This document shows, in pieces, positions 8,637 to 18,666 of a stretch of 64,000 nucleotides of DNA. Position numbers and translations under genes: made by a program. The stretch covers positions 434,001 through 498,000 of the forward strand of contig NZ_QPJD01000002.1 in the NCBI RefSeq assembly GCF_003337375.1. Reading direction: 5' to 3'. The stretch is from Paenibacillus prosopidis (GTDB lineage Bacteria; Bacillota; Bacilli; Paenibacillales; Paenibacillaceae). The notes beneath the pieces were generated by a model. That model ran no database searches. It had not been told where the DNA came from and was given only the letters and a program-made list of their open reading frames with translations. Numbering within the stretch: position 1 is the stretch's first letter; each line of letters begins with the position of its first letter.

Positions 8637-10490
8637 CTAGAAACGATCGTCCTGTCGTCCTTTAAGCTGTCTCTCTAGGGTTATAATCTCACTTGCAATT
8701 TGTGCTGCTGCCAAAAAATCACCAGTACGTTCAGCGTGTACCATTTCTTCTTTTTTACGCTCGATATCCCGAAATTGCGGAACCTTTGCAATATCTTGGA
8801 TATAGGCGTTCATTATTGTTTCGTCGAACGGGAAGTCACCGTCCATCATTAGAATGGATGCAGCCGTGCGTTCTAGCCGATCGTCGTGCAGCGTCGCAAT
8901 AAATCGGCTGGCATCCGGATCATAGCCCTGTGCAAAATAAGCGTATAAATAAGCAGCTAGCGCTGCATGATCCTCCACATTAAACGCATCGCCGATCCGG
9001 TCATGAACCGCTTGCGCCACTTCTCTGTCGCGCATCATCACATGAAGCAACCTTCGTTCAGCATGTGTATAAGCCGGCATAAGCGTGGGAGGTCCAGACG
9101 TACGGCGCTTTTCATTTCTACCATTATTCCACGAATTGTCGTTATTATCCCCTTGCGGTTTCTTTTTTTGCAGCTCCTGCCGCTTTTGATAGCAGTCCTG
9201 CTTTAAAGAATCAAGCGAGATTTCGAACTCACGGGACAATTCTTTTAAGTAGACCTCGCGTTCTGTTGAAGAATCAAGCTCCGCTATAATTTCTACTGCC
9301 TGAAGCAGATAATTCTTTCTGCCTTCTTCTTTTAGCAGTATATGGTTTTTCCTTGAATATATAAGCTTAAATTTTGTGACTGATACGGGTTGGTCAATCG
9401 TTTCCCGTAAAAAAGCTTCTGGTCCGTATTCGCTTATATAATCGTCGGGATCCTTACCCTTTGGAAGCATGGCAACCGCTACTTTAAGTCCTGCAGTCTC
9501 CAGCATCGGAATGGATTTGTAAGCTGCTGCTTGTCCAGCGTCGTCACCGTCATAGCATACGACGATTTCTTCTGCTTGACGCCTAAGCATAGCGCAATGC
9601 TCATCTGTCAACGCAGTGCCCATCGTTGCGATTCCGTTTTTAACACCTGCGCTCCATGATTTGATGACGTCCATGTAGCCTTCAAACAATACGACTTGCT
9701 TACTTTTACGGATGGCCGGCCGCGCATAATGCAAGTTGTACAGTGTTCTGCTTTTCGTAAACAGCATTGTCTCCGGGGAATTCAAGTATTTCGGCTGTCC
9801 TTCGCCAATAATGCGACCCGCGAACGCGGTTGCTTTGCCGTCTCGATCCCATATCGGAAACATGATGCGATTGCGAAACCGATCCACATACCCGCTCCCG
9901 TCCGTCTTAGCCGATAACAATCCGCCTTTCTCCATTAATGCCAGGTCAAAGCCGCGATTAGTTAAAAACCGTGCCAGCAAATCCCATTCCTCTGGAGCAT
10001 AACCAATCATAAAATGATCAATCAGCTTATCGCTTAACCCTCTTTCCCGCAAATACTGCTTTGCCGTTTGCCCCTGCTTCGTATTGTTCAGCACATGATG
10101 ATACAGCTTGGCAGTCAATTCGTGCGCTTCAATGATCTTCGCCCGATCTGCGTCTTGAGGTGCATTCTTATTGCCGTCATGCGATGCCCAGGTAACTGGA
10201 ATTCCGGCGTCCTCAGCGAGTACGCGCACGGCTTCGGGAAATGAATAGCCTTCCATTTCCTCGATAAACCGAATAACATTGCCGCCTTTTCCGCAGCCAT
10301 AGCAATGGTAAATTTGGAGCTCCGGCGTAACCGTAAACGAGGGTGTTTTCTCCGAATGGAACGGACATAGCCCTTTCATATATTTGCCGTGCTTCGTGAG
10401 ATGAACATATTTCCCGACCGTCTCTACGATGTCATGATGCTTGCGTACCGCATCAATAATCTCTTCCGGTATTTTATTACCGTATGTCAT
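8637..10490 (-). CDS. dnaG: DNA primase DnaG
   Basis: A 617-residue primase that makes RNA primers at replication forks. The N-terminal CHC2 zinc finger is visible (LCPFHSEKTPSF, then YHCYGCGKGGNVI), followed by the catalytic core with YAPEEWDLL, the TOPRIM glutamate in VVLFEGYMDVI and the DxD in VVCYDGDDAGQAA. A Lys/Asn-rich linker (about 425-450) leads to the C-terminal helicase-binding domain. ATG 10490 follows GGTGATG. It precedes rpoD in the same operon. Confidence 0.98.
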   Translation of the reverse strand: MTYGNKIPEEIIDAVRKHHDIVETVGKYVHLTKHGKYMKGLCPFHSEKTPSFTVTPELQIYHCYGCGKGGNVIRFIEEMEGYSFPEAVRVLAEDAGIPVTWASHDGNKNAPQDADRAKIIEAHELTAKLYHHVLNNTKQGQTAKQYLRERGLSDKLIDHFMIGYAPEEWDLLARFLTNRGFDLALMEKGGLLSAKTDGSGYVDRFRNRIMFPIWDRDGKATAFAGRIIGEGQPKYLNSPETMLFTKSRTLYNLHYARPAIRKSKQVVLFEGYMDVIKSWSAGVKNGIATMGTALTDEHCAMLRRQAEEIVVCYDGDDAGQAAAYKSIPMLETAGLKVAVAMLPKGKDPDDYISEYGPEAFLRETIDQPVSVTKFKLIYSRKNHILLKEEGRKNYLLQAVEIIAELDSSTEREVYLKELSREFEISLDSLKQDCYQKRQELQKKKPQGDNNDNSWNNGRNEKRRTSGPPTLMPAYTHAERRLLHVMMRDREVAQAVHDRIGDAFNVEDHAALAAYLYAYFAQGYDPDASRFIATLHDDRLERTAASILMMDGDFPFDETIMNAYIQDIAKVPQFRDIERKKEEMVHAERTGDFLAAAQIASEIITLERQLKGRQDDRF

Positions 10491-10531
10491 CGTTCATCAC
10501 CTTCATCCTAGTAACACGTAAATAATATTCG

Positions 10532-11005
10532 CTATACGTCATGGTTCTCCTGCTCATTTCGTAAAACTTTTGTCAACTTTTGTTGAAAACGATCACGATC
10601 ATCATTGTTCATTGCTTTAGGACCTCTGGATTTGCCTCCGCTTCGTCGTCGCTTAGCAAGCTCGTGCCTGCGTTCCATCAAATAATCGATGTTATCGTTT
10701 GTATACTGCTCTCCTCGAGGAGACAGTACGATAGCGCCTTTGCCGATCGCTATACATGCCAGTCCAAAGTCTTGGGTTACGACAATATCGCCGCGTACAA
10801 TATGATTAACAATGTACAGATCAACAGACTGGTTGCTGCGGTCCACCTGAACGACTTCTATTCCGGGTTGCGGTTCAAGCCGATGATCATGTGAAGCGAC
10901 CATCAATACCCGTACTGAAAACTGCCTTGCCGTTTCACCTATTTCCGCCTTAACCGGGCATGCATCTGCGTCGACAACAATGGTTGGTTGCTCTAGCCGA
11001 ATAAT
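10532..11005 (-). CDS. yqxD: DUF188/YqxD family protein, probably with a non-canonical start
   Basis: A YaiI/YqxD (UPF0178) family protein lying upstream of dnaG. The conserved body MVASHDHRLEP, VDLYIVNHIVRGDIVVTQDFGLA and the C-terminal GPKAMNNDDRDRF are intact. The family's signature N-terminus (IVVDADACPVKAEIGETARQF) is encoded in the same frame upstream of the first TTG (10906) and ATG (10903). No ATG, GTG or TTG lies between that motif and the in-frame TGA at 11011-11009. I give the ORF from the ATT at 11005, which follows GGTGATC, making 157 residues as expected. A start at 10906 would delete the conserved motif. A sequencing error or a disabled gene are alternatives. Confidence 0.7.
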   Translation of the reverse strand: MIRLEQPTIVVDADACPVKAEIGETARQFSVRVLMVASHDHRLEPQPGIEVVQVDRSNQSVDLYIVNHIVRGDIVVTQDFGLACIAIGKGAIVLSPRGEQYTNDNIDYLMERRHELAKRRRSGGKSRGPKAMNNDDRDRFQQKLTKVLRNEQENHDV

Positions 11006-11082
11006 TGATCACCGCTCGAATTCAATTTCATATCCTGTACTATTATATACGGCAAATCCGCAAAAAATCCTGCATGCTGCCA

Positions 11083-11898
11083 TTATGACGTTCGTACATA
11101 TTCCATAATTAGGCTGGCCGTTTCCTCCACTGCACGATGAGAGACATCAATCACAACACATCCGAGCTGCTTCATAATCGTATCGGCATATTGGAGTTCC
11201 TTTTCAATCCGGTCCGTAGTTGCATAGGAAGCATTGTTCGGCAAACCTAATGCCTTTAACCGTTCCTTACGAATGGTATTTAAATAGGGTACACCAATTG
11301 TTAGTCCGATAACCTTGCGCTTCGGAAGCTTAAACAGCTCATCGGGAGGCTTCAGCTCCGGTACGAGCGGTACGTTTGCAACCTTGAATTTTTGATGCGC
11401 CAAATACATGGACAATGGTGTCTTTGAAGTACGTGAAACGCCGACGAGCACGATGTCTGCTTTTAGAACACCAGACGTATCTCGGGCATCATCATATTTT
11501 ACTGCAAATTCAACGGCTTCTACTTTGCGGAAATAATCCGCGTCCAGCACATGGTTCAGACCCGGTTCCTGACGCGATTTTCTCCCTGTGCGCATCTCAA
11601 GCGTTTCTATAAAGGAGCCTAAAAGATCAATCGCCACGATGCCGCTTGATTCCGCTAACCTCCGCATACTGTCACGCAGGTGCGGAATGACTAGTGTGTA
11701 CAACACGATAGCATCGATTTGCTTTGCTTGTTGTGCAATTCGCTGTAAGCCTGCATCATCCGTAATAAAAGGAGAGCGGCGAATTTCCGCGCTAATCGGA
11801 TGAAATTGCGCGATTGCCGCTCGTACAACAAGCTCCCCCGTATCTCCGGCAGCATCAGATACGACGTACACTACAACTTCGGGATTTCCTTTAGACAT
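11083..11898 (-). CDS. yqfL: Pyruvate, phosphate dikinase regulatory protein (YqfL family kinase/pyrophosphorylase)
   Basis: A 271-residue member of the PPDK regulatory protein family (DUF299), bifunctional ADP-dependent kinase and Pi-dependent pyrophosphorylase acting on PPDK or a related target. Motifs: VVSDAAGDTGE at the N-terminus, the P-loop-like LVGVSRTSKTPLSMYLA (about 155-171) and the C-terminal VIDVSHRAVEETA. The ATG at 11898 has AGGAGG 10 bases upstream. A TTG at 11904 is too close to that site. In B. subtilis ccpN lies between glyS and yqfL, but here glyS follows yqfL's upstream region without ccpN. Confidence 0.9.
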   Translation of the reverse strand: MSKGNPEVVVYVVSDAAGDTGELVVRAAIAQFHPISAEIRRSPFITDDAGLQRIAQQAKQIDAIVLYTLVIPHLRDSMRRLAESSGIVAIDLLGSFIETLEMRTGRKSRQEPGLNHVLDADYFRKVEAVEFAVKYDDARDTSGVLKADIVLVGVSRTSKTPLSMYLAHQKFKVANVPLVPELKPPDELFKLPKRKVIGLTIGVPYLNTIRKERLKALGLPNNASYATTDRIEKELQYADTIMKQLGCVVIDVSHRAVEETASLIMEYVRTS

Positions 11899-11958
11899 GA
11901 GCAATCATCCTCCTGACGCTTAATGGCAAGAAACTGACAAGGAGTTGTTTATCATTCA

Positions 11959-14040
11959 CTACCACACCAGTTTCGAGAAGTCAGCGACAACAGCGATATC
12001 TTCAGCTATACCGGCAAGTGTCGACAAGCGGTTAGCCCGCACCGCTTCATCAGGCGCCATAACCATAACCTTTTCAAAATACGTATGAATAAAAGGCTTC
12101 AAAGATGATAATGATTGTACCGCTTTTACAATATTTCCATTTGTAATTGCTTCTTCAAACGTTGGACGCTGCTGCAGCCACTTCTCAAACAGCTCTGATT
12201 CCGCTTGCTCTGCGAATAATGAAGGATCGACTGCAACAGGCGTTGCTTTTAACGCCAAATTGCTTACGCGGTTAAACTGCTCTACCGTCAATTTAAATTC
12301 TGTGCGGTCATCTCCGGCAGCAAGCTTTTGAACGACTGAAGCACGTGCGACAGTTAAACGCAGATCAGCAAAGCCGGAAGCCATGACGGCATCCACAACG
12401 TCATATCTAACGCCCTGCTCGGATAGTACGTTTTTGACACGCAGCGCGAAGAAGTCGGACAAATCCTTCCGGATTTCAGCAGCATCACGCTTCAATCCAC
12501 GACTCGCATGAACCGACAAAGCGGCATCATACAAGTCATTCAATTGAAGCTTTAAACCGTGAGCTAAAATAATTTGTACGATACCCGCTGCCTGTCTTCT
12601 AAGGGCATAAGGATCCTGAGAACCCGTTGGGATAATACCAATTGAAAAGCATCCGACGATTGTATCTATTTTGTCGGCTAAGCTAACGACTGCCCCGGCT
12701 AATTCCGATGGAGCTAGATCACCTGCGAAGCGGGGCTGATAGTGCTCATTAATGGCTTTTGCCACTGCTTCGCGCTCACCTGCTTTACGTGCATAATCCT
12801 CACCCATAATGCCCTGCAGCTCTGGGAATTCATAAACCATTTGCGTTACGAGGTCAAATTTGCAAATATCTGCAGAACGGCTGACATCCAGTGCCGTTTG
12901 CTCATCGACCAGCAATTGCTTGCTTAATAAGTCAGCTGTTGCGCGAATCCGTCTCACTTTATCGGCAACCGATCCAAGCTCTTCGTGATAAACGATATTT
13001 TCAAGCTTCGAAAGTGCATGGGCAATCGAAAGCTTATGATCCTCTTCATAGAAGAACTTAGCGTCTGAAAGTCTGGCGCGCAGCACCTTTTCGTTACCTT
13101 TAGCAACAAGCTCAATCGATCTCAGATCGCCGTTACGAACGGTTACAAAATAAGGCTGCAGCTGCCCATTTCCGTTAAATACAGGGAAATACCGCTGATG
13201 CTCACGCATTGAGGTAATAAGCACCTCTTGCGGAATGTTAAGGAACGAAGGATCGAATCCGCCAAATAGCACATTCGGATATTCAACCAAAAAGAGTACT
13301 TCTTCAAGTAAATCTTCCTTGATTGCAATTTCCCAGCCTTTTTCCTTCGCCAGCTGCTCAATTTGCGACACGATAAGCTGCTCGCGCTCGCTAACATCAG
13401 CAATAACTTGCTGCTCGCGCAGACGCTCTATATATTGAGCTGGTTCATGCACGATTGCATCACTGCCAAGGAAGCGATGACCGCGTGATACATTGCCGGT
13501 CTTTACGCCAGTAATTTCGAAAGGGATAACCTCTTGGCCAAATAATGCCACGAGCCAACGGATTGGACGAACGAATCGAAGCTCATGACTGCCCCAACGC
13601 ATATTTTTTGGAAAAGACATCGATGTAATAAGCGTAAGCAAGCCTTCCGGCAATACAGAAGCCGTTTCTGCGCCTATGCTGCTTTTATTTGCATAAACAT
13701 ATTCGACCCCCGTAAGCTCCTGGAAATAAAGCTGCTCTGGTTCTACACCTTGGCTTCGGGCAAAACCAAGCGCCGCCTTGCTCCAATTCCCTTGATCGTC
13801 CTGTGCGATTTTACGTGAAGGCCCTTTTGCTTCTTCGTTCATATCCGACTGCTTCTCCGCAACATCATGAATAAGCACAGCAATCCGGCGAGGCGTGGCA
13901 AACACGTCAACGGTACCATGCCCGATACGTGAATCTGCGAGCCATTTTACCGTTTTCTCTTTGAGCTGATTCATCGCACCGCGAACGAAACGTGCGGGCA
14001 CTTCCTCTAAACCGATCTCCAGCAATAAATCTCTAGCCAT
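11959..14040 (-). CDS. glyS: Glycyl-tRNA synthetase beta subunit
   Basis: The 693-residue beta subunit of the heterotetrameric (alpha2beta2) bacterial glycyl-tRNA synthetase, responsible mainly for tRNA binding. It begins [18 protein letters not shown], the family hallmark, and contains HD-domain-like sequence in the middle and a C-terminal anticodon-binding region ending [18 protein letters not shown]. The start overlaps the end of glyQ by 8 bases, indicating coupling and matched subunit production. Expression is under the upstream glycine T-box. Confidence 0.97.
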   Translation of the reverse strand: MARDLLLEIGLEEVPARFVRGAMNQLKEKTVKWLADSRIGHGTVDVFATPRRIAVLIHDVAEKQSDMNEEAKGPSRKIAQDDQGNWSKAALGFARSQGVEPEQLYFQELTGVEYVYANKSSIGAETASVLPEGLLTLITSMSFPKNMRWGSHELRFVRPIRWLVALFGQEVIPFEITGVKTGNVSRGHRFLGSDAIVHEPAQYIERLREQQVIADVSEREQLIVSQIEQLAKEKGWEIAIKEDLLEEVLFLVEYPNVLFGGFDPSFLNIPQEVLITSMREHQRYFPVFNGNGQLQPYFVTVRNGDLRSIELVAKGNEKVLRARLSDAKFFYEEDHKLSIAHALSKLENIVYHEELGSVADKVRRIRATADLLSKQLLVDEQTALDVSRSADICKFDLVTQMVYEFPELQGIMGEDYARKAGEREAVAKAINEHYQPRFAGDLAPSELAGAVVSLADKIDTIVGCFSIGIIPTGSQDPYALRRQAAGIVQIILAHGLKLQLNDLYDAALSVHASRGLKRDAAEIRKDLSDFFALRVKNVLSEQGVRYDVVDAVMASGFADLRLTVARASVVQKLAAGDDRTEFKLTVEQFNRVSNLALKATPVAVDPSLFAEQAESELFEKWLQQRPTFEEAITNGNIVKAVQSLSSLKPFIHTYFEKVMVMAPDEAVRANRLSTLAGIAEDIAVVADFSKLVW

Positions 14041-14920
14041 GCTGCTCCACTCCTTTCTTCAGCATCGGGAATCCGAGACGTTCTCTCTCCTCGTAGTAAG
14101 TCGATGCGCATTGACGAGCAAGGTTTCTTACCCGTGTTATATAGCCCGTTCTTTCCGTAACGCTAATGGCTCCGCGCGCATCAAGCAGGTTGAATGTATG
14201 GGAGCACTTCAGCACGTAATCGTATGCAGGGAACACAAGATTTTGCTCCATCGTTTTTTTTGCTTCTTCCTCATACATGTTAAACAAGGTGAACAACATG
14301 GCTGTGTCCGACGTCTCAAATGTATATTTAGAGTGCTCGTATTCGGGCTGCTTGAAGACGTCTCCGTAAGTTACGCCCTCTACCCATTCCAAGTCGAACA
14401 CATTTTCTTTTTGTTGAATGTAGGAAGCGAGCCGCTCCATACCATACGTAATTTCAACGGCAACCGGATTAGCATCAATGCCGCCAACCTGTTGGAAGTA
14501 AGTAAACTGAGTAATTTCCATACCGTCAAGCCACACTTCCCAGCCAAGACCCCATGCTCCGAGCGTTGGAGACTCCCAGTTGTCCTCGACGAAGCGGATA
14601 TCATGATCGTTCGCATCGATGCCAAGCTGCTTGAGACTTTCCAAATACAGCTCTTGAATGTTGTCCGGCGATGGCTTCAAAATAACTTGAAATTGATGAT
14701 GCTGATAAAGACGGTTCGGATTTTCGCCGTATCGGCCGTCCGCTGGACGACGGGACGGCTCCACATAGGCGACATTCCAAGGCTCAGGACCGATTGAACG
14801 CAAAAACGTCATTGGATTCATAGTGCCTGCACCCTTTTCCACATCGTAAGGCTGGACCAGAATGCAATTTTGTTCCGCCCAAAACTGCTGCAGCGTTAAT
14901 ATCATTCGTTGAAAATTCAT
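14033..14920 (-). CDS. glyQ: Glycyl-tRNA synthetase alpha subunit
   Basis: The 295-residue catalytic alpha subunit of glycyl-tRNA synthetase (class II). It shows [49 protein letters not shown] and [12 protein letters not shown], all strongly conserved in GlyQ. ATG 14920 follows GGAGAGGG. It is the first gene of the glyQS operon and lies 80 bases downstream of the T-box terminator. Confidence 0.98.
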   Translation of the reverse strand: MNFQRMILTLQQFWAEQNCILVQPYDVEKGAGTMNPMTFLRSIGPEPWNVAYVEPSRRPADGRYGENPNRLYQHHQFQVILKPSPDNIQELYLESLKQLGIDANDHDIRFVEDNWESPTLGAWGLGWEVWLDGMEITQFTYFQQVGGIDANPVAVEITYGMERLASYIQQKENVFDLEWVEGVTYGDVFKQPEYEHSKYTFETSDTAMLFTLFNMYEEEAKKTMEQNLVFPAYDYVLKCSHTFNLLDARGAISVTERTGYITRVRNLARQCASTYYEERERLGFPMLKKGVEQHG

Positions 14921-14999
14921 TTTAGACCCTCTCCTTCTTCCTCTTTTTTACGTTCTTAGTCGGACCTTGCGGTTGCTGGACAGCGAAGGCGATGAAATA

Positions 15000-15225
15000 C
15001 AAAAAAACTCCCGCCTCTACGCCTGCTGCCAGACGTAGGGACGAGAGTTGTTATCCCGCGGTTCCACCCTACTTGGTCCACTCTGAAAGAGTAAACCCTC
15101 TTTGTTCAATACGACTCCGGAGTGCCCTTTCATCGCTTTGTCAGTCCGGGCTTTCACTATCCCCGGCTCGCTAATACACTCGACATCGAACGACTACTTT
15201 CTCCATCATTGTCCAATATTCATAA
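15000..15225 (-). promoter_or_regulatory. Glycine T-box riboswitch leader of glyQS
   Basis: The 363-base gap between recO and glyQ holds a T-box. On the minus strand, AGGGTGGAACCGCG (15070-15057) is the antiterminator T-box sequence. Next comes a terminator with CTCCCGCCTCTACGCC and its partner followed by a run of T (about 15047-15000). Upstream, the stem I distal part AGCGAGCCGGGG...AAAGCCCGG is seen, then AAAGGGCACTCC with a GGC (or GGG) glycine specifier near 15126. Uncharged tRNA-Gly binding should favour read-through into glyQS. Confidence 0.93.
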
Positions 15226-15231
15226 TTTACT

Positions 15232-15260
15232 ATTGTATGCTTCTTTATACCAAATGTCAA
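15232..15260 (-). promoter_or_regulatory. glyQS promoter
   Basis: On the minus strand TTGACA (15260-15255) and TACAAT (15237-15232) are separated by exactly 17 bases, a near-consensus sigma-A promoter directly upstream of the T-box leader. Confidence 0.9.
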
Positions 15261-15283
15261 ACTGCATTTGCAATTACCGTAAA

Positions 15284-16027
15284 TCAAATAAGTTTATCGA
15301 GCTGATCCAAAAAATTGCGGGATTTCAGCTGAAGACCTAAATGGGTATCCATAAGCTTTCGCATGCATACCTTAAGCTCCGCTTTCGTCTCCGGCTTTAC
15401 TTGAATCGTTCCAAGTCTGCGCATATCCATTCTGCGAAACAGCCTAAGCAGTTTATATGCTCCATCGCCAAGTAGGATTGCACCAGGATCTTTGCCGGCG
15501 CATCTTGAACATAGAATACCTCCGGCATGCGGAGATAACTTAAACGGTCCGACTACATTACCGCAGCTTACACATTCATCGAGTTCAGGCGAATAGCCAG
15601 ATAAGTCTAAGATACGCATTTCATATAGATGGATGACGATTTGAGCATCCTTGCCTTCTCCCAGCGAAGTTAAACAAGCCTTTAGCTGTTCAAAATGAAA
15701 GCCGGTCGCTTCATCGTCCTGCAAGGAACGATCTGTAAGCTCTGCCGCATAGGACGCATAAGCAGCCAAATCGAGCTTCTCACGCAAAACATGGTGAGAT
15801 TCAATAATCTCACCATGATTAAGCGTACCGAGTCCGCTGCTGCGAAAATAAACGAACTCTCCGTATGTAAAAGGCTGTGCGAGTGATGAATGCTTACTCT
15901 TCACTTTTTTGGCGCCGCGTATAAGGACACCCGCTTTACCGTTTGTCTTTGTGAGCAACGTAACAATTTTATTGCCTTCCCCGTAGTCCATACTTCGTAT
16001 GACAATACCCTCGACACGATACAACAT
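15284..16027 (-). CDS. recO: DNA repair protein RecO
   Basis: A 247-residue recombination mediator that loads RecA on SSB-coated DNA and anneals strands in the RecFOR pathway. The N-terminal OB fold begins MLYRVEGIVIRSMDYGEGNKIV. The zinc-binding cysteines are CVSCG and CSRC (about 150-175). The start is ATG 16027, preceded by GGGGGAGAG, and an in-frame extension to 16096 lacks family similarity. Downstream lies the T-box promoter, upstream yqzL and era. Confidence 0.95.
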   Translation of the reverse strand: MLYRVEGIVIRSMDYGEGNKIVTLLTKTNGKAGVLIRGAKKVKSKHSSLAQPFTYGEFVYFRSSGLGTLNHGEIIESHHVLREKLDLAAYASYAAELTDRSLQDDEATGFHFEQLKACLTSLGEGKDAQIVIHLYEMRILDLSGYSPELDECVSCGNVVGPFKLSPHAGGILCSRCAGKDPGAILLGDGAYKLLRLFRRMDMRRLGTIQVKPETKAELKVCMRKLMDTHLGLQLKSRNFLDQLDKLI

Positions 16028-16149
16028 AACGTTAACTCTCCCCCGAAAGCACAAACGGGATACGCCGTCCCATGTCGGCGTAATATCCGTCCGCAAAAAA
16101 ACCTTCTATTCAATTACCAGCATAATGCTTTTAACGTACATTCGACACG

Positions 16150-16311
16150 TCAGTTGGAAGTATCTTCTAATTCGATCATTGCAATCTCTTTGTCGGCTCC
16201 AACTAACGCATCAGGGCCGCCTTCCGCTCCAATCTGATTCATTTCCTTGTAAAGCATGAAGGATTCGACATCCCCGGTCAACGTAAAATACTTCCACGAA
16301 AAATCTCGCAT
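16150..16311 (-). CDS. yqzL: YqzL family protein
   Basis: A small gene of 53 residues beginning MRDFSWKYFTLTGDVESFMLY and ending ELEDTSN. The MRDFSWKYF...TGDVES pattern fits YqzL, a short Firmicutes protein encoded between era and recO in Bacillus. AAAGGGATG precedes the ATG at 16311. The function is unknown. The conserved position and readable ribosome-binding site support it as a real gene. Confidence 0.85.
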   Translation of the reverse strand: MRDFSWKYFTLTGDVESFMLYKEMNQIGAEGGPDALVGADKEIAMIELEDTSN

Positions 16312-16411
16312 TCGTATTCATCCCTTTCTGCCACGGAAATGCAGCTCCAGACGATAATAGGATGCGATAAATGTTCTCCGGCTATCCTTAACAAATTACG
16401 TCAATTAATCT

Positions 16412-17335
16412 TTAATCATGTTTGAATCCAAGATCCTTGAGAACACGTTCCTGATTGCGCCAATCCTTCTTCACCTTTACCCAGAGCTCCAGGAAGATGC
16501 GTGAGCCAAGCAGTGCCTCAATATCCTTGCGCGCCTGTTTGCCGACTTCCTTCAATAGCTCGCCTTTTTTGCCGATAATGATCCCCTTCTGCGAATCACG
16601 TTCAACAAAGATGACTGCGCCAATATATACAACACCGTTTTCCTTTACACGCATATCCTCGATCGTTACCGCAATTGAATGAGGAATTTCTTCGCGGGTC
16701 ATATGCAATATTTTCTCGCGAATAAGCTCTGAGCAGACAAATTGCTCCGGATGATCGGTTATTTGATCAGCTGGATAGTATTGAGGACCTTCCGGTAAAT
16801 AACGGGAAATTTGCTCAAGCAGCGTATCCACATTGTTCCCTTTGAGTGCTGAGATTGGCACAATTTCAGCGAACTCATACAGCTCATTATATTGTGCAAT
16901 CATCGGAAGCAATTGCTCAGGCTCCACTTTGTCAATTTTGTTCATGACAAGGAACACGGGCGTCTTCACTTTTTTGAGCTGTTCAATAATAAAGCGGTCG
17001 CCGCCGCCAAGCCCTTCGGCTGCATCGATCAAAAACAACGCAGCCTCAACCTCCTTAAGCGCGCTTTCTGCCGTTTGCATCATGTAATTGCCCAGTTTTG
17101 ATTGCGGTTTATGAATACCGGGAGTATCCAAAAACACAATTTGTGTATCGTTCGTCGTATAAACGCCATGAATTTTGTTCCGCGTTGTCTGCGGCTTATC
17201 CGACATAATAGCTATTTTCTGCCCGATTAAATGGTTCATCAGAGTTGATTTGCCGACATTCGGTCTGCCGATAATAGCCACAAAGCCGGATTTGAATTTT
17301 TTGCTCTCACGTCCGTTTGAAGTTGTTCGATTCAT
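16412..17335 (-). CDS. era: GTPase Era
   Basis: A 307-residue ribosome-assembly GTPase that binds the 3' end of 16S rRNA. G1 is [18 protein letters not shown]2/G3 include [10 protein letters not shown] and DTPGIHKPQ, and G4 is NKIDKV. The C-terminal KH domain contains [21 protein letters not shown]. There is an extra charged N-terminus ([17 protein letters not shown]). It follows cdd by 8 bases in the conserved cdd-era-yqzL-recO order. Confidence 0.97.
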   Translation of the reverse strand: MNRTTSNGRESKKFKSGFVAIIGRPNVGKSTLMNHLIGQKIAIMSDKPQTTRNKIHGVYTTNDTQIVFLDTPGIHKPQSKLGNYMMQTAESALKEVEAALFLIDAAEGLGGGDRFIIEQLKKVKTPVFLVMNKIDKVEPEQLLPMIAQYNELYEFAEIVPISALKGNNVDTLLEQISRYLPEGPQYYPADQITDHPEQFVCSELIREKILHMTREEIPHSIAVTIEDMRVKENGVVYIGAVIFVERDSQKGIIIGKKGELLKEVGKQARKDIEALLGSRIFLELWVKVKKDWRNQERVLKDLGFKHD

Positions 17336-17343
17336 AAGCTTAT

Positions 17344-17778
17344 TTAGCGCTCCCTATTATCTAATGAAGCCGGTGTAAATGCCCCCGGCAAAATATCCCC
17401 AACGGACGAAACCGTCCATTGACCGTTCAAATTCCCCATAATAACAGGCATGTCGGGCGTACATAGCTCCACCATTACCTGCCGACATACACCGCAGGGC
17501 GCAATCGGACCTTCTGTGTTGCCGATGACAGCGATAGCCTTAAATTGTCCGGGCCGTTTTCCGTCTGCCACTGCGCGAAAAAAAGCGGTGCGCTCCGCAC
17601 AATTGGTCGGTCCATATGCCGCATTCTCTACGTTACAGCCATAATGAATATGACCTTCATCGTCCAGTAATGCTGCGCCTACTTGGAAATTCGAGTATGG
17701 TACATATGCGCGTGACATCGCTTCTTTTGCAGCATGCAGGAGCTGGGTATACGACTCTGATAACCCTACGTAAGTCAT
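17344..17778 (-). CDS. cdd: Cytidine deaminase
   Basis: A 144-residue pyrimidine-salvage enzyme that deaminates cytidine and deoxycytidine. The zinc site is formed by NCAERTAFF (Cys and the catalytic Glu) and PCGVCRQVM. Substrate-binding residues lie in [10 protein letters not shown] and [10 protein letters not shown]. Length is typical of the homotetrameric form. It lies directly between dgkA and era, as in other Bacillales. Confidence 0.96.
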   Translation of the reverse strand: MTYVGLSESYTQLLHAAKEAMSRAYVPYSNFQVGAALLDDEGHIHYGCNVENAAYGPTNCAERTAFFRAVADGKRPGQFKAIAVIGNTEGPIAPCGVCRQVMVELCTPDMPVIMGNLNGQWTVSSVGDILPGAFTPASLDNRER

Positions 17779-17809
17779 TTTTATATTCCCCTATCCGTGA
17801 AATTATCTC

Positions 17810-18169
17810 TTAAAAAAATAAATGCCACAAGGGCGGCCCAATAATGAGCAGCCCTATGACAGCAGAAATAACTGCTGCAATTAATACAGCACCCGCGGCA
17901 ACGTCCTTCGCCGTCTTTGCGATCGGATGTATGTCTGGGCTTGCGAGGTTAACGGCCTGTTCAACCGCCGTATTGATCATTTCTGCGCTAATGACAACGG
18001 CAATCGCGAGCAAAATAATTGCCCATTCGAGCGGCTTGAGTGTCACGATAAGGCCAAGGCAGCAAGCAACCAGCCCGGCTATCATATGAAACCGCATATG
18101 TCCTTGCGTGCGAAAAGCGAAGCCAATGCCAGACAACGCAACCGCTAAGCTGCGAATAAACTTACTCAT
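17810..18169 (-). CDS. dgkA: Diacylglycerol kinase/undecaprenol kinase DgkA
   Basis: A 119-residue integral membrane kinase. In Gram-positive bacteria this family phosphorylates undecaprenol. It has an amphipathic N-terminus (SLAVALSGIGFAFRTQGHMRFH), three membrane helices and the conserved NTAVEQAVNLASPDIHPIAKTAKDVAAGAVL with the catalytic Glu and Asp. The ATG overlaps the ybeY stop as TAATG. Confidence 0.96.
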   Translation of the reverse strand: MSKFIRSLAVALSGIGFAFRTQGHMRFHMIAGLVACCLGLIVTLKPLEWAIILLAIAVVISAEMINTAVEQAVNLASPDIHPIAKTAKDVAAGAVLIAAVISAVIGLLIIGPPLWHLFF

Positions 18170-18666
18170 TAGCGGGATAGGCCGGCCTGCTGCAAGATCG
18201 CTTCTTGCTTAGCCGTCATTTCCGCTTCTGCAGCATCATCCTGATGATCATAGCCGATCAGATGCAAAAAACCGTGGACGAACAAAAAGCCGATTTCACG
18301 CTCTAAGGAATGCCCATACTCCTTGCTTTGCGCAGCTGCAGTTTCGACTGAAATAATAATATCGCCGAGCATACCGGAAATCGGGTCCGACTCGTCCTCG
18401 CTCTCCACCTCAAAAAAGATATCAAGCTCGTCTACTCCGTCTTCTTGCATTGCAAATGACAGAACATCCGTCGGACGGTCGATGCCGCGATAATCGCGGT
18501 TTAACTGATGAATTTCTTCATCGTCAGTAAACGTAAGCGAAACTTCGCCTTCCGTAATCCCTTCCGCTTCGGCCGCCATCTGAAGAAGCTGCTCCAACTT
18601 CGTTATCCATGCTTCCGGAATATCCATTTTTTGCTGTTCATTTCTCCAATCCAACTGCAAGCTCAT
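18169..18666 (-). CDS. ybeY: Endoribonuclease YbeY (16S rRNA maturation)
   Basis: A 165-residue zinc metalloprotein needed for 16S rRNA 3' maturation and ribosome quality control. The metal motif HGFLHLIGYDHQDD (H-x3-H-x5-H) is complete, and the RPTDVLSFAMQ strand is conserved. The ATG overlaps the pgpH stop by 4 bases (ATGA) and the stop overlaps dgkA by 1 base, so the three genes form a tightly coupled unit. Confidence 0.96.
   Translation of the reverse strand: MSLQLDWRNEQQKMDIPEAWITKLEQLLQMAAEAEGITEGEVSLTFTDDEEIHQLNRDYRGIDRPTDVLSFAMQEDGVDELDIFFEVESEDESDPISGMLGDIIISVETAAAQSKEYGHSLEREIGFLFVHGFLHLIGYDHQDDAAEAEMTAKQEAILQQAGLSR

Noticed and set aside
14039..14797. 252-codon open frame opposite glyQ
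   Set aside because: Shadow of glyQ; no family resemblance.
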